In this document: positions 1 through 5,941 of the stretch, in pieces
How the letters are laid out: the number at the start of each line of letters is the position of its first letter
How positions within the stretch are numbered: the stretch's first letter is position 1
Assembly: GCA_002746275.1 (NCBI GenBank)
Contig: NVWR01000002.1
Location: forward strand, 327,534 to 342,110
Origin: Rhodobiaceae bacterium
GTDB taxonomy: Bacteria > Pseudomonadota > Alphaproteobacteria > Parvibaculales > Parvibaculaceae
Length of the DNA stretch: 14,577 nucleotides
Direction: 5' to 3'
Notes under the pieces: model-generated
What the model saw: the letters and a program-made list of their open reading frames with translations, nothing else
Told to the model about the DNA's origin: nothing
The model's database searches: none
Position numbers and translations under genes: made by a program

Positions 1-722
1 CCGGCGGCCTGGTTGTCGACAAAGTTGGCAAGAGTTTTCGCAAGCGCCCGGTCGTTCGGGGCGTCAGCTTCTCTGTTCAACGCGGTGAGGCTGTCGGCCT
101 GCTCGGACCCAATGGAGCGGGCAAGACCACCACTTTTTATATGATCACAGGGCTGGTTTCGCCCGATTATGGCACCATCCGCCTGGACAACCGCGACCTG
201 ACTGACTTGCCCATGTATCGCCGTGCCCGGCTTGGCATTGGCTATCTGCCGCAGGAAGCATCTATTTTTCGGGGCCTGACGGTAGAAGAAAATATTCGGG
301 CGGTTCTTGAAGTCGTTGAACCCGACCGGGATCGACGCGAAGCTCAATTGGACGATCTGCTCGCCGAATTTTCGATTACTCATTTGCGACGGACGCCGGC
401 AATTGCTCTTTCAGGCGGTGAGCGGCGACGGGTTGAAATCGCCCGCGCACTCGCCACGCAGCCCTCTTTCATGCTGCTTGACGAACCGTTTGCCGGGATT
501 GATCCGATCGCTATCGGAGATATTCGCGATCTCGTCTCTCATCTCAAAGACCGCGGCATCGGTGTTCTCATCACCGATCACAATGTGCGCGAAACGCTGG
601 AGCTCATTGACCGCGCGGTTATCATTCACGACGGCATGGTCCTGATGGAAGGCGATCCATCAGACATCGTAGGCAACGAAGATGTCCGCCGTCTCTACCT
701 GGGAGACCGGTTCAGCCTCTGA
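1..722 (+). CDS. lptB: LptB, ATP-binding subunit of the lipopolysaccharide export ABC transporter (5' end missing)
   Basis: This is the cytoplasmic ATPase that powers LPS extraction from the inner membrane with LptF/G and its delivery to the LptC-A-D bridge. The reading frame is open from base 3, so the start codon lies before the window; about 239 residues are visible, close to the full family length. The Walker A motif GPNGAGKTT is encoded at 105-131, the ABC signature LSGGE at 408-422, and Walker B (MLLDEPF) at 471-491. The switch histidine follows in LITDHNVRE. The Q-loop is in GYLPQEASIF, typical of LptB. The ATG at 141 cannot be the start because it lies downstream of Walker A. rpoN begins 30 bp downstream, the usual alphaproteobacterial order, which separates LptB from its close relative LivF/LivG. 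Only the first few residues are missing. Confidence 0.95.
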   Translation, partial: GGLVVDKVGKSFRKRPVVRGVSFSVQRGEAVGLLGPNGAGKTTTFYMITGLVSPDYGTIRLDNRDLTDLPMYRRARLGIGYLPQEASIFRGLTVEENIRAVLEVVEPDRDRREAQLDDLLAEFSITHLRRTPAIALSGGERRRVEIARALATQPSFMLLDEPFAGIDPIAIGDIRDLVSHLKDRGIGVLITDHNVRETLELIDRAVIIHDGMVLMEGDPSDIVGNEDVRRLYLGDRFSL

Positions 723-752
723 TTTTTATCGGAGTGCGAACAGTCGAGTGCA

Positions 753-2345
753 ATGGCCCTGAACCAAAGGATAGAGATTCGACAAGGCCAGTCTCTGGTA
801 ATGACGCCGCAATTGCAGCAAGCCATCAAGTTGCTGCAGTACAATAATCTTGAACTTGCCGACTATGTGGAACAAGAGCTTGAGCGCAACCCGCTACTTG
901 ACGAGGTGCGCGATGAGGATGCGCCCGGGCTGATCGAACCCACCGAGGGCGAAACCCCGCACAAAGAAGAAAGCGATTATTCCCAGGCTGGGGATAACAC
1001 AGGCGACGAGACCTTCGACGGCGGGGATGTGGGCGACAAAGCCCCTCTTTCTCTTTCGGAAGAAGGAGCGCCACCCGCACCAGATGGCGATCTGGATACC
1101 GACTATGAAAATGTCTACGCCGATCAAAGCATTGCGGACGCAACACCAGCGCCAGCGGAAACCCCTGGCATGGCCAGTTCCGACTGGCAGTCGACTCGCA
1201 GCCAAGGGGGGGGCAGCTTCGAGGGAGATGGTGAATTTGAGAGTGCCCTCACCCGACCAGAAACACTTGGCGAGCATTTGACCGAACAGTTGACCATCGC
1301 CGTCAAAAGCCCCAAGGAGCGGATGATCGGCGCCTATCTGATCGACCTTGTGGATGAAGCAGGATTTCTCAGTGACGATTGCCAGTCAGTCGCGGACAGG
1401 CTTGGTACCAGCCTTGAAGAAGTCGAACAGGTTCTCACAACATTGCAGACGTTCGATCCAAGCGGTGTCTGCGCACGTGATTTGCGGGATTGCCTGCGCA
1501 TTCAGTTGCGGGAAAAAGATCGGCTCGACCCGATCATGGAACTTTTCCTCGAAAACATTGAACTCTTCGCTAAGCGAGATCTGGCGAAACTCATGAAAAT
1601 CTGTGAGATCGACGAGGAAGACCTGACCTGTCTGATCGATGATGTTCGCAGTTGCAATCCCAAACCCGGCAACGTCTTTGGCGATGCCCCTATCCAACCC
1701 ATGATCCCGGATATTTTTGTCCGTCAAAAACGAGACGGTGGCTGGGCCATTGAATTGAACACGCAGACGCTGCCTCGGGTCCTCGTCAATAAGCAATATT
1801 ATACGGAGGTCGCTGCGGCATCTGCCAAAGATACGCAAGCCAAGACTTTCCTGAGCGAATGTCTGAGCGATGCGAATTGGCTTGTAAAAAGTCTCGACCA
1901 GCGCGCTCGCACCATTTTGAAAGTCGCCACAGAAATCGTGCGCCAACAAGATGCGTTTCTCATTTATGGGGTGTCGCATCTGCGTCCCCTTAATCTGAAA
2001 ATGGTTGCCGACGTTATCTCCATGCATGAGTCCACCGTCAGCCGGGTCACCTCAAATAAATTCATATCAACGCCGCGCGGGATATTTGAGCTGAAGTATT
2101 TTTTCACATCAGCCATCTCCTCAACAACGGGTGGGGAAGCTCATTCAGCAGAAGCCGTGCGTCACCGCATCAAGAGCTTCATCGACAATGAGGCGACTGA
2201 TGCTGTGCTGTCCGACGACACAATCGTCGACATGCTTCGTGTCAACGGCATTGAGATTGCCCGACGCACCGTCGCAAAATATCGCGAGGCAATGCAGATT
2301 CCCTCGTCCGTCCAGCGACGGCGCGAAAAGAAAGCTTTTGTCTAA
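753..2345 (+). CDS. rpoN: RNA polymerase sigma-54 factor
   Basis: Sigma-54 directs RNA polymerase to -24/-12 promoters and needs AAA+ activators; it commonly controls nitrogen and carbon metabolism genes. The 530-residue product has all the family regions. Region I (residues 1-50) is glutamine- and leucine-rich and contains MTPQLQQAIKLLQ. Region II is an acidic linker from about 51 to 170, longer than in E. coli. The core-binding domain follows, then the helix-turn-helix near residues 413-455 (MVADVISMHESTVSR). The RpoN box ARRTVAKYR at 503-511 reads the -24 element. The start at 753 gives the canonical N-terminus; its only purine-rich upstream element (GGAG at 731-734) is far away, so initiation may be weak or coupled to lptB. 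hpf and ptsN follow, as in many proteobacteria. Confidence 0.97.
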   Translation: MALNQRIEIRQGQSLVMTPQLQQAIKLLQYNNLELADYVEQELERNPLLDEVRDEDAPGLIEPTEGETPHKEESDYSQAGDNTGDETFDGGDVGDKAPLSLSEEGAPPAPDGDLDTDYENVYADQSIADATPAPAETPGMASSDWQSTRSQGGGSFEGDGEFESALTRPETLGEHLTEQLTIAVKSPKERMIGAYLIDLVDEAGFLSDDCQSVADRLGTSLEEVEQVLTTLQTFDPSGVCARDLRDCLRIQLREKDRLDPIMELFLENIELFAKRDLAKLMKICEIDEEDLTCLIDDVRSCNPKPGNVFGDAPIQPMIPDIFVRQKRDGGWAIELNTQTLPRVLVNKQYYTEVAAASAKDTQAKTFLSECLSDANWLVKSLDQRARTILKVATEIVRQQDAFLIYGVSHLRPLNLKMVADVISMHESTVSRVTSNKFISTPRGIFELKYFFTSAISSTTGGEAHSAEAVRHRIKSFIDNEATDAVLSDDTIVDMLRVNGIEIARRTVAKYREAMQIPSSVQRRREKKAFV

Positions 2346-2450
2346 ACAGCGCAGCCTTGCCGTCAAGTGCTTTTCTCCTCTGTTTTGTAAGAATAGACTT
2401 CAATTAACCTGTTGTTTTCGCTACAGTATTTACTCATTTCGCCGGTCCTG

Positions 2451-2479
2451 TTGACAGTCTCTAGGCGGGCTACTAGTTT
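2451..2479 (+). promoter_or_regulatory. Candidate sigma-70-type promoter for hpf-ptsN
   Basis: A perfect -35 hexamer TTGACA at 2451-2456 is followed after 17 bp by TAGTTT at 2474-2479, a poor -10 match. Predicted transcription would begin near 2486, directly before the inverted repeat. This would give hpf and ptsN expression independent of rpoN. The call rests on sequence match and position only. Confidence 0.35.
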
Positions 2480-2486
2480 CCGATCC

Positions 2487-2525
2487 GCTCGCGCTGCCCG
2501 GATGATTTTTGAGCACCGCGCGAGC
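2487..2525 (+). repeat. Perfect 8-bp inverted repeat in the hpf leader
   Basis: GCTCGCGC (2487-2494) and GCGCGAGC (2518-2525) are exact reverse complements separated by 23 nt. As RNA they could form a GC-rich stem close to the 5' end of a transcript from the promoter at 2451-2479. No T-run follows, so it does not look like an intrinsic terminator. A 5' stabilising stem or a protein-binding site are the likeliest roles; this is inference. Confidence 0.4.
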
Positions 2526-2695
2526 AATTTGAAGGAGCTGTTCACGCAGCAGTGTTTACCCGTTTTTCTGGCGCTCAACTGACACCATCAAGTGCATGAA
2601 CAAGCGACAAACGATCATCAAATAGCTTCGGATATGCGCGGCAATGTTTTCTCCGCCGGGCGCCTTAATTTTTGTGACCCATAGAAAGGTCTTAA

Positions 2696-3280
2696 ATGCA
2701 GGTTCAAGTCACTGGAATCCATCTTGACGTGGGGGATGCCCTTCGCGCTCACGTTCTGGAACAGTTCGCCGCTAGTGTTGGAAAGTATTTCGACCAGCCC
2801 GTCGATGGCTCTGTCACCTTTACCAAGGATGGCCAAGGGTATCGCGCTGATTGCTCTGTGCATTTGAGCTCCGGGATGACGCTTCAGACGCAAGACCAGT
2901 CTGGTGATGTGTATGCAAGTTTCGACAGCGCCGTTGAGAAGCTGGAAAAACGGTTGAGACGCTACAAACGACGCCTCAAAAACCACCACAACACGCCGAA
3001 ATCTGAATTGCCGGCAATGGATGTCTCCTCGTTCGTTCTGGCACCTGCGGACAAGGAAAAAGAAGACGAAGTCGCAATCACCGATACTCCGGTGATCGTT
3101 GCCGAAGGCACCACAGCGGTGCCTGTTCTTTCCGTCAGCGATGCTGTCATGCAGCTTGATATATCGGATGCCCCTTTTGTTATGTTCCGCGGCCGTGAAG
3201 GTGGGCTGAACATTGTGTACCGTCGCGCTGACGGAAATATCGGTTGGATTGATGCCACTAGTGATTCGAAAAAGACTTAG
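2696..3280 (+). CDS. hpf: Ribosome hibernation promoting factor, long form
   Basis: Long-form HPF binds the decoding region of the 30S subunit in stationary phase or stress, and its C-terminal domain pairs two 70S ribosomes into 100S dimers. The 194-residue product shows an S30AE N-terminal domain (about 1-100) ending in the basic helix EKLEKRLRRYKRRLK. A variable acidic linker covers about 101-155. The long-form C-terminal domain (about 156-190) contains FVMFRGREGGLNIVYRR and ends with GNIGWID. The domain layout and length separate it from short HPF/YfiA proteins of about 95-115 residues. The start is supported by AGAAAGG at 2683-2689. It lies between rpoN and ptsN, the standard position. 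Confidence 0.95.
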   Translation: MQVQVTGIHLDVGDALRAHVLEQFAASVGKYFDQPVDGSVTFTKDGQGYRADCSVHLSSGMTLQTQDQSGDVYASFDSAVEKLEKRLRRYKRRLKNHHNTPKSELPAMDVSSFVLAPADKEKEDEVAITDTPVIVAEGTTAVPVLSVSDAVMQLDISDAPFVMFRGREGGLNIVYRRADGNIGWIDATSDSKKT

Positions 3281-3288
3281 AGCCCTCA

Positions 3289-3327
3289 GGCCGCGCTTAC
3301 AACGCGCTGGCCCGGAAGCGTCGCTTC
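3289..3327 (+). other. Two consecutive stem-loops between hpf and ptsN
   Basis: Nine bases after the hpf stop, GGCCGCGC (3289-3296) pairs with GCGC-T-GGCC (3304-3312) with one bulged T and a 7-nt loop. A second stem GAAGC-GTC-GCTTC follows at 3315-3327. There is no T-run, so these are probably not an intrinsic terminator. They may stabilise upstream hpf mRNA or mark a processing point that sets different levels of hpf and ptsN. The structure is seen in the sequence; the role is inferred. Confidence 0.45.
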
Positions 3328-3401
3328 ACCGCGGCGGGTATCAAAAAGCGTCCGCGCGGGTCATCTCGGGCGCCGCTGGTGCAATGAACAGGAAACGGAT
3401 C

Positions 3402-3866
3402 ATGGATCTGGCGGATCTTCTGACCCCAGAGGGTGTAACAGCCCACCTTAAGGTCACGAGCAAAAAGCAGGCGCTACAGGAATTGTCCGTGAAGGCAGCT
3501 CTTGTGTCTGGCCTGCCTGAACGTGTGATCTTTGAAACACTGCTTGAGCGCGAACGCTTGGGCTCGACAGGTGTTGGGCAAGGCATCGCTATTCCGCATG
3601 GCAAACTCGCCGAACTCACCACATTGCACGGACTATTTGCGCGCCTCGAAACACCGATCAGCTTTGATTCCGTTGACGACCAACCGGTGGACCTGATTTT
3701 TCTTCTGCTCGCACCAGAAGCAGCGGGCGCAGACCATCTCAAAGCCCTTGCTCGCGTGTCGCGCCTGTTGCGCAATCAGTCTGTGGTGGAAAAATTGCGT
3801 GCCACCGATGATGCGGCCGCCCTGTTTGCACTGCTCACGGAGCCCGCTGCTTCAAACGCGGCCTAA
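3402..3866 (+). CDS. ptsN: Nitrogen-regulatory phosphotransferase EIIA-Ntr
   Basis: EIIA-Ntr is the last phosphoacceptor of the PTS-Ntr relay (PtsP-NPr-PtsN) and acts by binding regulatory partners rather than by sugar transport. The product is 154 residues, the normal size. The phosphorylated histidine is H66 in GIAIPHGKL. PVDLIFLLLAPEAAGADHLKALARVSRLLR is the usual family segment, here around residues 92-125. The frame is open from 3213 inside hpf, and another ATG lies at 3384. I chose 3402 because GGAAACGG at 3391-3398 is a good ribosome binding site for it and MDLADLLTPEGV is the typical N-terminus, while 3384 has no such site. It is convergent with the DUF1150 gene, whose stop is 37 bp away. 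Confidence 0.95.
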   Translation: MDLADLLTPEGVTAHLKVTSKKQALQELSVKAALVSGLPERVIFETLLERERLGSTGVGQGIAIPHGKLAELTTLHGLFARLETPISFDSVDDQPVDLIFLLLAPEAAGADHLKALARVSRLLRNQSVVEKLRATDDAAALFALLTEPAASNAA

Positions 3867-3903
3867 CACGCACCTCTGATTTACCAATTTTGATGGGCGC
3901 TTC

Positions 3904-4200
3904 TTAGTGAACGCTTTGGGGCTCGTAGCCATAGGCGCGCGCGCCCTCGAAGGCTGCGGCGCGGCTGTCGACAACGGCTACGCGCACACCATTTGCAGCA
4001 TGAACGGCATAGAGCCAGGTGTCTGGAGAAACAGACAATTGTCCGCCCATTTCCGCAGCAACCTCACGGGCCTGCACGGGACGCACATACACCAGCGTTT
4101 GCAGACCGATTTCAGCCATTGCATCGGGTGAGAGGTTATGCCCTTTCGAGGAAGAGATGCTTTTCGAGCTCAACTTTTTCTGTTTTGTTTCATTCAACAT
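3904..4200 (-). CDS. DUF1150 family protein, second gene of the hsp20 unit
   Basis: I recognise this as a DUF1150 protein, a small alphaproteobacterial family of unknown function often found beside hsp20 genes. The 98-residue product has a basic, Ser/Lys-rich N-terminal tail (about 1-25). The family core follows: MAEIGLQTLVYVRPV, then DTWLYAVHAANG, and VVDSRAAAFEGARAYGYEP at the end. No signal peptide or membrane segment is seen. A longer frame starts at 4233, but AAGGAG at 4214-4209 lies exactly 8 nt before the ATG at 4200, so I prefer 4200. It starts 45 nt after the hsp20 stop on the same strand, so co-transcription and heat induction are likely. A partner role for the chaperone is inferred from linkage only. 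Confidence 0.85.
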   Translation of the reverse strand: MLNETKQKKLSSKSISSSKGHNLSPDAMAEIGLQTLVYVRPVQAREVAAEMGGQLSVSPDTWLYAVHAANGVRVAVVDSRAAAFEGARAYGYEPQSVH

Positions 4201-4245
4201 CTGCGTCACTCCTTCCGTAGAATTTTCGATCACCTATACCGGTCC

Positions 4246-4671
4246 TTAAGACCCGTTGGTGGTGATCTTGATTTGTTGCACAATCTCTTCGGGCGTCTTG
4301 CGTTCAAGCGAAATTGCAAGAAGACCGTTTTCGAGATTGGCGCCCAGAATTTCAATTCCCTCCGCTAGTACGAAGGCTCGCTGAAACTGGCGCGCGGCAA
4401 TTCCGCGGTGAAGATAGGCACGGCCTTCTTCGTCGGACTGTCGGCCTCGAATGATGAGTTGGTTGGCTTCTATGGAAACAGAGAGTTCGTCGGTTGAAAA
4501 TCCGGCAACCGCGAGAGTGATTTTCAACAACACCCCGGTATCGGTTTCAACTTCTTCGACATTGTAAGGGGGATATCCGTCTCCACCCGACCGAGCGACC
4601 CGGTCAAGCAGGCGTTCCACCTGATCAAATCCCAACAAAAAGGGACTATCGAAACGCGCCATTCGCGTCAT
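4246..4671 (-). CDS. Hsp20 family small heat-shock protein
   Basis: Small heat-shock proteins bind unfolding proteins without ATP and hold them for refolding by DnaK/ClpB. The 141-residue product carries an alpha-crystallin domain at about 35-125, starting near YPPYNVEE and ending with the consensus-like ANLENGLLAISLER. A C-terminal IKI (134-136) is the I-X-I anchor that joins dimers into oligomers. The N-terminal MTRMARFDSPFLLGFDQVERLL is typical of IbpA-like alphaproteobacterial members. An open frame extends to 4767, but the ATG at 4671 is preceded at 8 nt by AAAGGA and gives the normal N-terminus, so the upstream part is taken as leader RNA. A candidate RpoH promoter and a ROSE-like structure lie upstream. 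Confidence 0.93.
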   Translation of the reverse strand: MTRMARFDSPFLLGFDQVERLLDRVARSGGDGYPPYNVEEVETDTGVLLKITLAVAGFSTDELSVSIEANQLIIRGRQSDEEGRAYLHRGIAARQFQRAFVLAEGIEILGANLENGLLAISLERKTPEEIVQQIKITTNGS

Positions 4672-4770
4672 GACCAAAGTCCTTTCACAAGCAACTCGTC
4701 CGTCAGCGCCCATAAGTGGCACGCTATACGGATCATCTCGCGGGCGGCCCTTTGGGGGCACCGCCACCCC
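4672..4770 (-). ncRNA. Candidate ROSE-type RNA thermometer in the hsp20 leader
   Basis: Read on the minus strand, the leader can form three hairpins. The first (about 4768-4738) pairs GGCGG with CCGCC around an inner CCC-AAA-GGG. The second (about 4726-4706) pairs AGCG with CGCT, with an internal loop and CC:GG above. The last places TTGCT (4694-4690) opposite the ribosome binding site AAGGA (4684-4680). Pairing runs A-U, G-C, U-A, U-G, G-G, C/A, U-A. A U(U/C)GCU element facing the Shine-Dalgarno with a G-G mismatch is the hallmark of ROSE elements, which block translation of rhizobial hsp20 genes at low temperature. Fold and function are inferred by eye. Confidence 0.6.
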
Positions 4771-4772
4771 TT

Positions 4773-4802
4773 AAATGTGGGATATGGCTCGCCAAATGCA
4801 AG
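4773..4802 (-). promoter_or_regulatory. Candidate RpoH (sigma-32-type) heat-shock promoter for hsp20
   Basis: On the minus strand, CTTGCA (4802-4797) is followed after 15 bp by CCCACATTT (4781-4773). This resembles the sigma-32 pattern CTTGAA...CCCCAT-T. Transcription would begin about 95-100 nt before the hsp20 ATG, a leader length that suits the ROSE-like structure. A short AGCCC-TAG-GGGCT inverted repeat (4801-4813) overlaps the upstream edge. Sequence match only. Confidence 0.4.
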
Positions 4803-4867
4803 CCCTAGGGGCTAGAAAAGGGGTGGGAGTGTACCATTTTTGTCTTTTAAAACAACACCTTGCAGGT

Positions 4868-5746
4868 CTATATCGCGGCAACCTGGTCCGGTTTTCCTGA
4901 CCAGCTCCACGCCATTGTGGGCCGTGAGATGCCCAACATGACCCCTCCCAGCGCAGAGGGGTGGAGCCAGAGCTGATCCGCCACCTCGCTTTCAGAACGA
5001 CCGTCCGGGCGCGCCACGGTGATCCCCGCACCCGCTTCCTTGGCCCTGTTCTCGATTTCCAGAATATGGGGTGTTTCAGCAAAACACATGTAGAAAGCGC
5101 GGCCCTGGTGCGTCTGGAAACGACCCATTGTGGTTTCCGGCGAGGTCGGGTGAATGACTTCGAACCGATCCAGTTCCTTGTTTCCAAAGAGCGTCAACGT
5201 GCCATCATATTTGAAATTCTGGGAGGTGATGCGGCTGTAATTGTCAGGCTGCAGGCTGAACAGCTTGGTGACGGCGTCGGCCATCTTCTGAAAATGCTTT
5301 TCGAGGATCGTCGCCTCGTACAGATGATCAATCAGACCAACCGGCGCACGGTCTGCTGTCTTGGACAAGACGAAGCGCAAATCGTTCTCTCCTGTCTCCT
5401 GATAGCAAATATGCGCCTGGCTGCCCTCCGGCGTGTCTTCCAATGTGTGAGGCGTCCCTATCGCTTCCAGATGCGCGACCAACGCATCGAAATCTGGCGT
5501 TGCAATGCCTGCTGCGAACAGGTGAGGCCTCCCTCGCGCGCTGAGAGCGGCTTCAATCACCCCTGTACCATCCGGCTCCAGAAACTCCACCTGAGAGCGG
5601 CCAACTTGATAGACCGACCGGTGCGCCCCAAGACAGGCCACATGGTCGTCCCGCACATGTTCCGCTCCCAGCAAATCCTGCCAGCCTTGTGCGGCCGTCT
5701 TCCGGTCAGCGACCGCCATTTGCACCCGATCTATCCCACTCAGCAT
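4868..5746 (-). CDS. Two-domain VOC (glyoxalase/dioxygenase-fold) protein, function unknown
   Basis: The 292-residue product appears to hold two vicinal-oxygen-chelate modules. The first runs from IDRVQMAVAD (about residues 4-13) to about 125. The second starts at LIDHLYEAT and ends with WLHPSALGGVMLGISRP, a C-terminal strand like those in methylmalonyl-CoA epimerase and 4-hydroxyphenylpyruvate dioxygenase relatives. DH at the start of module 2, the Glu in DRFEVIHP and late His/Glu residues are candidate metal ligands; the first module has Gln where His is usual. The frame is open to 5848, but AGGAG lies 6 nt before the ATG at 5746, and a start at 5848 would lie inside the repeat array at 5845-5880. 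It is divergent from the amine dehydrogenase operon. The substrate cannot be named. Confidence 0.8.
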   Translation of the reverse strand: MLSGIDRVQMAVADRKTAAQGWQDLLGAEHVRDDHVACLGAHRSVYQVGRSQVEFLEPDGTGVIEAALSARGRPHLFAAGIATPDFDALVAHLEAIGTPHTLEDTPEGSQAHICYQETGENDLRFVLSKTADRAPVGLIDHLYEATILEKHFQKMADAVTKLFSLQPDNYSRITSQNFKYDGTLTLFGNKELDRFEVIHPTSPETTMGRFQTHQGRAFYMCFAETPHILEIENRAKEAGAGITVARPDGRSESEVADQLWLHPSALGGVMLGISRPTMAWSWSGKPDQVAAI

Positions 5747-5844
5747 TATCCGCTCCTCTTCCTCGTCAATCACACCTTCGTTCTGTGCCTCAGTGAGCCT
5801 GCACGACGGCTCAAATTCAAGGGTCTGTTTCCATTTTCTATTTA

Positions 5845-5880
5845 TCAATCAGTTGATTGACAAATCAATCGATCTCAGTC
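5845..5880. promoter_or_regulatory. Candidate TetR-type operator array in the VOC / amine dehydrogenase intergenic region
   Basis: Half-sites occur at exact 10-bp spacing: TCAATC (5845), GATTGA (5855), TCAATC (5865) and the near-match TCAGTC (5875). The first three alternate in orientation with 4-bp spacers, giving two overlapping 16-bp palindromes, TCAATCAGTTGATTGA (5845-5860) and GATTGACAAATCAATC (5855-5870). One-turn phasing and overlapping palindromes suit cooperative binding of two regulator dimers. The site sits in the divergent spacer and overlaps possible promoter hexamers (TTGACA at 5857-5862 on the plus strand; TTGATT...TAAATA on the minus). The obvious candidate protein is the TetR regulator at 9272-9880. 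Regulator identity is inferred. Confidence 0.6.
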
Positions 5881-5941
5881 ACCTTTCCTCCAGGTTAGAT
5901 TTACCGAGTACCGGTGTTGGCGGGCTCAAGGGGAACATTCG

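Larger units (their letters stand above)
2346..2695 (+). other. 350-bp intergenic leader between rpoN and hpf
   Basis: No convincing gene lies here. It holds a candidate sigma-70-type promoter (2451-2479) and an 8-bp inverted repeat (2487-2525), listed separately. The bases just before hpf contain a good ribosome binding site, AGAAAGG at 2683-2689. Tiny frames such as the nine-codon one at 2596-2625 have no Shine-Dalgarno sequence. I see no hairpin followed by a T-run after rpoN, so some transcription may continue from rpoN into hpf. Confidence 0.6.

Noticed and set aside
1386..2027. 213-codon open frame antisense to rpoN
   Set aside because: It lies fully within the conserved rpoN frame; no motif or start signal supports it.
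2363..2578. 71-codon minus-strand frame in the rpoN-hpf gap
   Set aside because: It starts with TTG, has no ribosome binding site, and its composition looks like random translation.
2592..2684. Short frames (GTG at 2592, 30 codons; ATG at 2596, 9 codons) before hpf as possible leader peptides
   Set aside because: Neither has a Shine-Dalgarno sequence, and neither shows regulatory codon runs.
3255..3386. Very basic frame (contains ARKRRFTAAGIKKRPRG) between hpf and ptsN
   Set aside because: No start codon or ribosome binding site; the base composition is better explained by the GC-rich stem-loops.
3213..3401. Longer N-terminus for ptsN reaching back into hpf
   Set aside because: The extra residues are unlike the family, and the ATG at 3402 has the good ribosome binding site and gives the standard 154-residue protein.
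4801..4813. AGCCC-TAG-GGGCT inverted repeat as a repressor site or terminator for the VOC gene
   Set aside because: Only 5 bp per arm, no adjacent T-run in the right place, and it does not match CIRCE or another known heat-shock operator.
4771..5187. 138-codon minus-strand frame overlapping the end of the VOC gene
   Set aside because: It is an Arg/Trp-rich out-of-frame reading of the VOC gene with no recognisable domain.
4961..5860. 299-codon open frame on the plus strand, antisense to the VOC gene
   Set aside because: It mirrors the VOC coding frame, has no family-like motifs and no ribosome binding site, while the minus-strand product has clear VOC modules.
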